From Campylobacter sp. UBA1713 (lineage in GTDB: Bacteria > Campylobacterota > Campylobacteria > Campylobacterales > Campylobacteraceae), in contig DCIZ01000061.1 in NCBI GenBank assembly GCA_002317305.1, forward strand, positions 1 through 10,444: DNA of 10,444 nt, read 5' to 3'. This document shows, piece after piece, positions 6,036-10,444 of this stretch (its first letter is position 1; each line of letters starts with the position of its first letter). The notes below the pieces were generated by a model. It saw only the letters and a program-made list of their open reading frames with translations. It was not told the DNA's origin and searched no databases. A program made the translations under genes and the position numbers.

Positions 6036-6170
6036 CGATTCTCTAGAATCGACAAGCAACGCCGTCATTCTGAGGGAGGCGAAAGCCGACCGAAGAATCC
6101 CCCGAAATTTGAGTAGGTAGAATCTGTAAATTTGAGAAAAAGCGAATTTGCAAATTCTCCGTCCTCGCCA
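6036..6170 (+). repeat. Hairpin plus B half-element (copy B7)
   Basis: The CGATTCT-CT-AGAATCG hairpin (6036-6051) is followed by CGCCGTCATTCTGAGGGA at 6060, mini-hairpin GGC-GAAA-GCC and CGAAGAATCCCCC. The tail carries GTAGAATCTGTAAATTTGAG and AAAAGCGAATTTGCAAATTC, matching the linker of the other copies. The inverted right end is absent. Confidence 0.82.
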
Positions 6171-6191
6171 AGCAGTAGATTCTTTTGGCTT

Positions 6192-6209
6192 AAGTCATTA
6201 AAATGACTT
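6192..6209. repeat. Hairpin spanning the ileS stop codon
   Basis: AAGTCATT and AATGACTT form a perfect 8-bp stem with a two-base loop, and the ileS stop codon lies inside it. No T run follows in the ileS direction (AAGCCAAAAG comes next), so a conventional intrinsic terminator is not supported. Confidence 0.55.
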
Positions 6210-9029
6210 CATGACGCCTTCGCAGCGCTCGCAAAGCGAGTCGGCACTTTTTGCACTAAATTTCCAACAACGTGGACACTTAAAAAGCGGCGACCTAACC
6301 ACTACAAATTTAGCACCCGCCACCTCAAAACGCACCAGCACTTCACCGTCAGCACCACCAGCAGAATCGCACATATCGCCAGCACGCACAAAGCCAACAC
6401 TACCGCCACACACATCAGCACCGCCAGCCAAATCGCACGCATCTAGAGCACCACTCACCACAAACCAGTCAGCTAGATCATCTTCACTCAAACCGCTCAC
6501 AAAGTCTGTTTTTACAAAAAGCTCCAGCGTGTTTTTGATGGTTTTTTCTTTTTTTAGCACATCAACCGCTTCGTTAAATTTGCCTCTAGCGCCCACCAAA
6601 ACCTCGTCAAAACTCGCCAAATTCTCGCCACCAAAAACAAGCGGCACATAGACTAAGTCAAAAACGTCCTTTGCCTCGCCTTTTACCATCACGGGAGCTG
6701 CCTCTAACGCTTCGTCTACTGTGTGTGTTAGCACGGGCGCTAAAAGTGGCAAAAGCGAGCGGAGAATCAAAGCCATCGCACTTTGGGCACTTCGCCTTTT
6801 AAGGCCGTTTTTCTCGTTGCAGTAGAGGCGGTCTTTGCAAACGTCTAGGTAGATTCCGCTCAGGTCGCCACTCAAAAAATTCAGCAAAATTTGGTAGCCA
6901 CGACTAAACTCATAAGCCTTAAACGCCGCACTCACCTCCGCAAAAACCTCACTCGCTCGCTTTAGAATCCACGCATCTAACGCCTTAAATTCGCTCGCAT
7001 CACAAACAGCGTCTAAGTCCTCCACAGAGGCTAGCAAAAAGCGGACGGTGTTGCGAATTTTGCGGTATTGTTCGCCTATCTGTTTTAGAATCTCGTCGCC
7101 TATCTTTTGCTCGCCGCTGTAGTCGCTGCTAGCCACCCAAAGCCGCAAAACTTCTACGCCAAATTTGGCTGCCACGTCAGCAGGTGCTACTACGTTGCCT
7201 TTGCTTTTGCTCATTTTGTTGCCGTTTTTGTCTACTGTAAAGCCGTGTGTGAGAACGCTTTTAAACGGCGCTTTGCCACGCACGGCGCAGCTTAGTAAAA
7301 GTGAGCTTTGAAACCACCCTCTGTGCTGGTCGCTACCTTCTAAATACATGCTAGCGGGCAACTCACCAGCCTCATAGTCGCCGCTTTTTAGCACGGCATT
7401 CCACGTTGAACCACTGTCAAACCAAACGTCTAAGATGCCTTCGCACTTTTCTAGCTCGCCTGCCCGCGCTTTCCATGCTTCTGGCAAAAGCTCAGCCACT
7501 TCCAAATCCCACCACGCGTCTGCTCCCTTTTCGTCAAAAACGCTTGCGACAAACTCTAAAACTTCGGCATCAAAAACCACGCTTTTGTCGCTTTTTTGTC
7601 TAAAAAACGCGATCGGCACGCCCCAGTCTCTTTGGCGCGAGATGCACCAATCAGGACGATTCTCCACCATCGCACTTAGGCGGTTGCGCCCGCTTTCTGG
7701 GTAAAATTTTACCTCTTTGATGGCGTCTAGCGCCACTTCACGCAGGCTTTTTCCGCCCAAAACGGGCTCATCCATCGCCACAAACCACTGCTTTGTCGCG
7801 CGGTAGATGACTGGTTTGTGTGTTCGCCAGCAAAACGGGTAGCTGTGAGTAAATTTTGAGCTTTTTAAAAGCGCACTTCCGAGTAGCTCTAAAATTTTCT
7901 CGTTTGCTTTAAATATGTGAAGTCCTACAAATTCGTCAGCAACTGAATTTGGCACAAGCGCTCTTATGCTTTCGTCATAAAGCCCGCCTTCATCTACAGG
8001 CATAAGCACAGGAATGCCGTAGCGTAAGCTCACAAAGTAGTCGTCCTCGCCGTGACCTGGTGCGGTGTGAACTAGTCCCGTGCCGCCGTCCATGAGGACG
8101 TGTTCGCCCAAAATGAGCAAAGAGTCGCGCCCGTTTAGTGGATTTGTCGCTTTTAGCCCTTCAAGCTCTTTTGCACTAAAACGCTTCACCACTTCGCCAC
8201 TTGTTAGCCCGCCTTTTGTTAGGCTCTCTAAAAGCGGTTCAGCAAAAACTAAATTTTCGCTCGTTATGACGTAGGTTTCGTTTGGGTTTAGGCTAATGGC
8301 TTGATTCGCAGGCAGTGTCCACGGCGTAGTCGTCCAGATGACCGCACTAGCGCTTTTTACGCCTAGCTTTTCGCACGCATCTTGCTGCAAATCAAAAGCG
8401 ACAAATATAGAGTAGTCCTCTTTGTCCTCATACTCTATCTCAGCTTCAGCTAGTGCTGACCTAGCCGCCCAGCTCCAAAAAACAGGCTTGCTTCGCTCGA
8501 CTAACAGTCCTTTTTTTGCCACTTCGCAAAGCGTTCTGAAAATGTTCGCTTCAAATTTGGTTTTTAGCGTTTTGTAAGGGTTTTCAAAGTCGCCCAAAAC
8601 GCCGAGTGCTTTAAATTCGTTCTTTTGAATCTCTATGAATTCGTTTGCCCACGCGCGGCAGTGCTCTCTGATGGCAGACTTTGGTAGCGTTTTTTTGGCA
8701 TCGCCTAGCTTTGTCTCTACCTGCTGTTCGATGGGCAGTCCGTGGCAATCCCAGCCCGGCACATATGCTACTTTTTCGCCAAAAAAGTAGTGCGTTTTTG
8801 TGATGATATCTTTTAGGATTTTGTTTAACGCATGTCCTATGTGAATGTGCCCGTTGGCGTAGGGCGGACCGTCGTGAATGTTAAAAGAGACATTTGCATC
8901 TTTTCTGTTTTGACACATCTTTTGGTAGGCTCTTTCGTCGTCCCATTTTTTGAAGCGAGCAGGCTCTTTTGTGGCTAAATTTGCCCGCATTTCAAATTTG
9001 GTTTGTGGAAGTAAAACGGGGTAATCCAT
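6198..9029 (-). CDS. ileS: Isoleucine--tRNA ligase (IleS)
   Basis: IleS charges tRNA-Ile with isoleucine and hydrolyses misactivated valine in the cytoplasm. The 943-residue protein shows HIGH at 63-66 ([16 protein letters not shown]), the CP1 editing domain with [17 protein letters not shown] near 320, [25 protein letters not shown] and KMSKS at 605-609, then the anticodon-binding domain and a C-terminal zinc finger CPRC (918-921)/CERC (933-936). The length is about 25 residues above what I recall for campylobacter IleS. The excess is at 863-895, where a Gly/Ala-rich segment carries two near-copies of CD-AGGAD 22 residues apart. AAAGGA lies 5 bp before the ATG. The gene is divergent from pncC. 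Confidence 0.97.
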   Translation of the reverse strand: MDYPVLLPQTKFEMRANLATKEPARFKKWDDERAYQKMCQNRKDANVSFNIHDGPPYANGHIHIGHALNKILKDIITKTHYFFGEKVAYVPGWDCHGLPIEQQVETKLGDAKKTLPKSAIREHCRAWANEFIEIQKNEFKALGVLGDFENPYKTLKTKFEANIFRTLCEVAKKGLLVERSKPVFWSWAARSALAEAEIEYEDKEDYSIFVAFDLQQDACEKLGVKSASAVIWTTTPWTLPANQAISLNPNETYVITSENLVFAEPLLESLTKGGLTSGEVVKRFSAKELEGLKATNPLNGRDSLLILGEHVLMDGGTGLVHTAPGHGEDDYFVSLRYGIPVLMPVDEGGLYDESIRALVPNSVADEFVGLHIFKANEKILELLGSALLKSSKFTHSYPFCWRTHKPVIYRATKQWFVAMDEPVLGGKSLREVALDAIKEVKFYPESGRNRLSAMVENRPDWCISRQRDWGVPIAFFRQKSDKSVVFDAEVLEFVASVFDEKGADAWWDLEVAELLPEAWKARAGELEKCEGILDVWFDSGSTWNAVLKSGDYEAGELPASMYLEGSDQHRGWFQSSLLLSCAVRGKAPFKSVLTHGFTVDKNGNKMSKSKGNVVAPADVAAKFGVEVLRLWVASSDYSGEQKIGDEILKQIGEQYRKIRNTVRFLLASVEDLDAVCDASEFKALDAWILKRASEVFAEVSAAFKAYEFSRGYQILLNFLSGDLSGIYLDVCKDRLYCNEKNGLKRRSAQSAMALILRSLLPLLAPVLTHTVDEALEAAPVMVKGEAKDVFDLVYVPLVFGGENLASFDEVLVGARGKFNEAVDVLKKEKTIKNTLELFVKTDFVSGLSEDDLADWFVVSGALDACDLAGGADVCGGSVGFVRAGDMCDSAGGADGEVLVRFEVAGAKFVVVRSPLFKCPRCWKFSAKSADSLCERCEGVMKSF
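6345..6437 (-). repeat. Internal duplication in ileS
   Basis: Codons 865-873 (CDLAGGADV) and 887-895 (CDSAGGADG) are near-copies at protein and DNA level, 66 bp apart. They lie between the anticodon-binding domain and the zinc finger and look like an in-frame duplication. Confidence 0.6.
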
Positions 9030-9105
9030 GTTTTTCCTTTAAGTTAAAATTTGGTTAATTTTAACTAAAATCAGTTGAAAAATTTATGAATCTTTAAGGG
9101 TCAAA
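9030..9105. promoter_or_regulatory. Divergent ileS/pncC promoter region
   Basis: This 76-bp AT-rich gap separates two divergent starts, so both promoters must lie in it or inside the neighbouring gene. It holds both ribosome sites (AAAGGA for ileS at 9035-9040 on the minus strand; AAGGG for pncC at 9096-9100) and possible -10-like words (TAAAAT on the minus strand, TTATGAAT on the plus strand), none decisive. It is the only gap flanked by two 5' ends and contains no repeat module. Confidence 0.5.
9043..9065. promoter_or_regulatory. Perfect inverted repeat between ileS and pncC
   Basis: GTTAAAATT (9043-9051) and AATTTTAAC (9057-9065) are exact inverses with a 5-bp spacer TGGTT. The symmetrical location between divergent genes suggests an operator or a bidirectional promoter core. 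In the ileS direction it would lie in the leader or over the -10 region. No T-box is evident. Confidence 0.5.
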
Positions 9106-9588
9106 ATGACAATATTTGAAGAAGTGGTCTCTTTGCTTTTAGAAAAAGAAAAAACCATCACCTTTGCGGAGTCTTGCACGGCTGGGCTTGCAGCGGCGCG
9201 TTTAGGCGAAGTGAGCGGTGCTAGCGGATGTTTTGCGGGCTCTTTGGTGAGTTACGCAAACGCGGTAAAAAGCAAATTTTTAGGCGTTAGCGAAGAGGTT
9301 TTGGCGGGTTTTGGTGCGGTGAGCGAAGAGTGCGTAAGGCAGATGGCAGCGGGTGCGGCGGGGCTTTTTGGGGCAGATGTGGCAGTTGCTATAAGTGGCG
9401 TGGCAGGTCCGACAGGTGGAAGTGAGCAAAAGCCCGTAGGAACGGTTTTTGTGGGTGTTTTTTACGAAGGTGAAGTGAGCGTGGTGCGGCTAAATTTGTG
9501 TGGCGAGCGAAACGAAATTCGTGAAAAAGCGGTGGAAATAGCATATGAAATGGTGCTAGGAGTTTTGAAAAATGATAATTTGCGATGA
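9106..9588 (+). CDS. pncC: Nicotinamide-nucleotide amidohydrolase PncC (CinA C-terminal domain family)
   Basis: The 160-residue protein is the stand-alone CinA C-terminal domain, which deamidates nicotinamide mononucleotide to nicotinate mononucleotide in cytoplasmic NAD recycling. Visible motifs are TFAESCTAG (19-27, with S23 at the position of the family's catalytic serine), [13 protein letters not shown] (with the conserved lysine), [23 protein letters not shown] (94-104) and KPVGTVFVG. The N-terminal CinA/MoaB-like domain of full-length CinA is absent, which is normal for PncC-type proteins. AAGGG lies 5 bp before the ATG. Its stop overlaps the start of ybeY by 17 bp, so the two are translationally coupled or at least co-transcribed. 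Some databases name this gene cinA or ygaD. Confidence 0.93.
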   Translation: MTIFEEVVSLLLEKEKTITFAESCTAGLAAARLGEVSGASGCFAGSLVSYANAVKSKFLGVSEEVLAGFGAVSEECVRQMAAGAAGLFGADVAVAISGVAGPTGGSEQKPVGTVFVGVFYEGEVSVVRLNLCGERNEIREKAVEIAYEMVLGVLKNDNLR

Positions 9589-9973
9589 GAGATATCCGGC
9601 GGTTTTGGACGAGATAGCTGAATTTTTGACGCCGTTTGAGGTGGAGCTAAATTTTTGCGATGGCGAGGAGATGCGGGCTTTGAATTTAAAAACGCGCAAA
9701 ATAGACAAAAGCACAGATGTTTTGAGTTTTCCTTTTGCCTACGTTCCGCACGCGCCGCTTGGCGTTGTGGTCATAAATTCTGACGAAGCAGCGGCGGTGG
9801 CTACGCGGCTAGGGCACTCTTACGAGGACGAAGTGGCTTTGCTTTTTACGCACGGGCTTTTGCATGTGCTGGGTTTTGACCACGAAAAAGACAACGGCGA
9901 GATGCGTAACAAAGAGGTGGAGGTGATAGCGCGGTTTTCGTTGCCAGAGAGTTTAATAGTGAGAAATAGCTGA
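9572..9973 (+). CDS. ybeY: Endoribonuclease YbeY, rRNA maturation factor
   Basis: YbeY is a zinc-dependent single-strand endoribonuclease acting in 16S rRNA 3'-end maturation and late ribosome quality control. The 133-residue protein has the defining [11 protein letters not shown] (94-104), giving the metal ligands H94, H98 and H104 in H-x3-H-x5-H, and the conserved STDVLSFPF (47-55). The usual LGDI strand reads LGVV here (63-66). The start overlaps pncC by 17 bp in another frame; AGGAG at 9558-9562 inside pncC, 9 bp before the ATG, supports it. The stop TGA (9971-9973) is the first three bases of a heptad-like unit (TGAATGC), so the repeat block begins at the stop codon itself. Confidence 0.95.
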   Translation: MIICDERYPAVLDEIAEFLTPFEVELNFCDGEEMRALNLKTRKIDKSTDVLSFPFAYVPHAPLGVVVINSDEAAAVATRLGHSYEDEVALLFTHGLLHVLGFDHEKDNGEMRNKEVEVIARFSLPESLIVRNS

Positions 9974-9998
9974 ATGCGGAATGCGGAGTGCGGATTCT
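9971..9998 (+). repeat. Heptad array H10 (4 units) starting in the ybeY stop codon
   Basis: The units are TGAATGC, GGAATGC, GGAGTGC and GGATTCT. The first contains the TGA stop of ybeY. Confidence 0.7.
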
Positions 9999-10041
9999 GC
10001 AATTCTACAGAATCGTCAAATTCACGAAAAGCAAATTTACG

Positions 10042-10083
10042 AAATTCTGTTTTCCGTTTTCCGCACTCTGTTTTCCGTTTTCC
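10042..10083 (-). repeat. Heptad array H11 (6 units, inverted)
   Basis: On the minus strand the units are GGAAAAC, GGAAAAC, AGAGTGC, GGAAAAC, GGAAAAC and AGAATTT, in perfect phase. GTTC separates it from the GACCCC end of module A copy 5. Confidence 0.85.
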
Positions 10084-10088
10084 GAACG

Positions 10089-10199
10089 GGGGTCGCAGGG
10101 GCGGTAGCCCCCGCCCGCCGTCCCGCCGCCGTTTTATTTTGAGATTTATCGAAAAATAAAACGGAGGCGGGACTAAAAAAAAGCGTTAGCTTTTTACAT
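10089..10199 (+). repeat. Module A copy 5, triple-hairpin intergenic repeat
   Basis: The stem pairs 10120-10140 with 10153-10173, 20 of 21 bp, with one mismatch (G10128 opposite G10165). This is the only arm mismatch among the six copies. The tip has GA/GA around GATTTATC, as in copy 1. Flanking loops are GGTA (10103-10106) and GTTA (10185-10188). It is the closest relative of copy 1. Confidence 0.9.
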
Positions 10200-10202
10200 T
10201 AC

Positions 10203-10223
10203 GGAATGCGGAGTGCGGAATTT
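10203..10223 (+). repeat. Heptad array H12 (3 units)
   Basis: The units are GGAATGC, GGAGTGC and GGAATTT, directly behind the A/T-flanked end of module A copy 5 (TTTTTACATTAC). Confidence 0.75.
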
Positions 10224-10251
10224 GTCAAATTTAAAAAAAGCGAATTTTTAC

Positions 10252-10279
10252 AAATTCCGTTTTTTGTTTTTCGAATTCC
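10252..10279 (-). repeat. Heptad array H13 (4 units, inverted, decayed)
   Basis: On the minus strand the units are GGAATTC, GAAAAAC, AAAAAAC and GGAATTT. The purine-rich 7-bp phase is kept but two units have lost the GG. Confidence 0.6.
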
Positions 10280-10289
10280 ATTTCTAGCG

Positions 10290-10396
10290 GGTAAAAAGCT
10301 TTGCTTTTTGTAGTCCCGCCAGCATTCTCTTTTCGCTAAAGCTCAATAGAGAATGCTGGCGGGACGGGCGGACGGGGGCAAAGCCCCTGCGACCCC
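10290..10396 (-). repeat. Module A copy 6, triple-hairpin intergenic repeat
   Basis: A perfect 18-bp stem pairs 10313-10330 with 10348-10365, followed by one bulged T and a tip keeping GA...GA around GCT-TT-AGC (minus strand). The flanking hairpins have three-base loops (10300-10302 and 10380-10382) where the other copies have four-base GNNA loops. It is inverted relative to copy 5. Confidence 0.88.
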
Positions 10397-10400
10397 GTTT

Positions 10401-10421
10401 GGAATGCAGAGTGTGGAATTC
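10401..10421 (+). repeat. Heptad array H14 (3 units)
   Basis: The units are GGAATGC, AGAGTGT and GGAATTC. It follows the GACCCC end of module A copy 6 through GTTT and runs into another AAATTTG linker at the window edge. Confidence 0.65.
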
Positions 10422-10444
10422 GTCAAATTTGAGAAAAAGCAAAT

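Larger units (their letters stand above)
5528..6197. other. Intergenic repeat block between ileS 3' end and glnA 5' end
   Basis: No gene is supported. The first 104 bp (5528-5631) hold the glnA leader and promoter and no module. Then follow heptad array H8, a perfect CGATTCT-CT-AGAATCG hairpin (5672-5687), complete B element E2, module A copy 4, heptad array H9, a second identical hairpin (6036-6051), a B half-element (6060 onward) with its linker, and about 25 bp to the ileS stop. Confidence 0.85.
9974..10444. other. Intergenic repeat block downstream of ybeY, running off the window
   Basis: No gene is supported. Plus-strand order is heptad array H10, an AAATTTGC-type linker with an ATTCT/AGAAT hairpin (10002-10013), heptad array H11 inverted, module A copy 5, heptad array H12, a short linker, heptad array H13 inverted, module A copy 6 (inverted relative to copy 5), heptad array H14, and the start of another linker. 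The heptad pairs H10/H11 and H12/H13 face each other, so each linker is bracketed by inverted arrays. There is no complete B end here. Confidence 0.85.

Noticed and set aside
5606..6120. Two plus-strand frames (5606-5881 and 5926-6120) between glnA and ileS
   Set aside because: Both lie wholly in repeats, have no ribosome site and encode only repeat-derived peptide.
6192..6209. Intrinsic terminator of ileS
   Set aside because: The hairpin overlaps the stop codon and is not followed by a T run in the direction of transcription.
6211..8274. Several plus-strand frames of 60-146 codons inside ileS
   Set aside because: They are antisense shadows of a clear, full-length IleS frame with no independent start signals.
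9974..10159. Plus-strand frame downstream of ybeY
   Set aside because: It is made of heptads and module A; no family resemblance and no ribosome site.
29..10396. Integron attC sites as an explanation for hairpins conserved in structure but not sequence
   Set aside because: No cassette genes lie between copies, there is no RYYYAAC/GTTRRRY pair at the stem base, and flanks are constant heptads or gene 3' ends.
143..10421. CRISPR array
   Set aside because: The tandem unit is 7 bp without spacers and the hairpin modules are not regularly spaced; no cas gene is present.

Overview
The window looks like a chromosomal segment of a member of the Campylobacterota, most likely a mid-GC Campylobacter of the oral type. 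This rests on recognisable housekeeping proteins, the very frequent AAATTT word in coding and non-coding DNA, a glutamine synthetase with Phe at the usual adenylylation Tyr (as described for Helicobacter), and a small secreted ATP-dependent DNA ligase of the LigE type. Genus and species are inferred from protein character only; no database was searched.

Layout. Five genes lie on the minus strand: ligE (324-1151), ispG (1745-2854), a divergent FtsZ-like gene (2909-3778), glnA (4100-5527) and ileS (6198-9029). Two overlapping genes follow on the plus strand: pncC (9106-9588) and ybeY (9572-9973). ileS and pncC are divergent across 76 bp that carry a perfect 9-bp inverted repeat. The FtsZ-like gene and ispG are probably co-transcribed. 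The genes do not form a single pathway: isoprenoid precursors (ispG), nitrogen assimilation (glnA), translation (ileS), NAD salvage (pncC), rRNA maturation (ybeY), DNA joining (ligE) and a tubulin/FtsZ-fold protein of unknown job.

The unusual content is in the gaps. About 2.4 kb of intergenic DNA (1-323, 1152-1744, 3779-4099, 5528-6197, 9974-10444) is built mostly from three repeat modules that join in a fixed order. Module A (six copies, 107-116 bp) has a small G/C hairpin, then a long 18-22 bp near-perfect hairpin, then a small A/T-flanked hairpin. The arms of the long hairpin differ between copies but stay complementary, and its tip always keeps a tandem GA/GA mismatch. Module B (seven copies, arranged as single ends or as inverted pairs forming a ~157-bp element) starts CGCCGTCATTCTGAG and ends GAAGAATCCCC around a covarying mini-hairpin. 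Module H is an array of 7-bp purine-rich units (consensus RGARNRC, 3-7 units) that joins the others and nearly always ends in RGAATTT. The small hairpins of A and B share one loop rule, C(GNNA)G, read on one strand of the module. That rule matches a known class of very stable DNA tetraloops better than the RNA GNRA rule.

These modules lie close behind gene 3' ends, sometimes touching the stop codon, and are absent from the divergent ileS/pncC promoter gap and from the short ispG/FtsZ-like gap. That placement resembles REP/BIME-type elements. No transposase, CRISPR, rRNA or tRNA is visible. The best candidates for something new are the covarying hairpin family with its heptad linkers, and the degenerate FtsZ paralogue.
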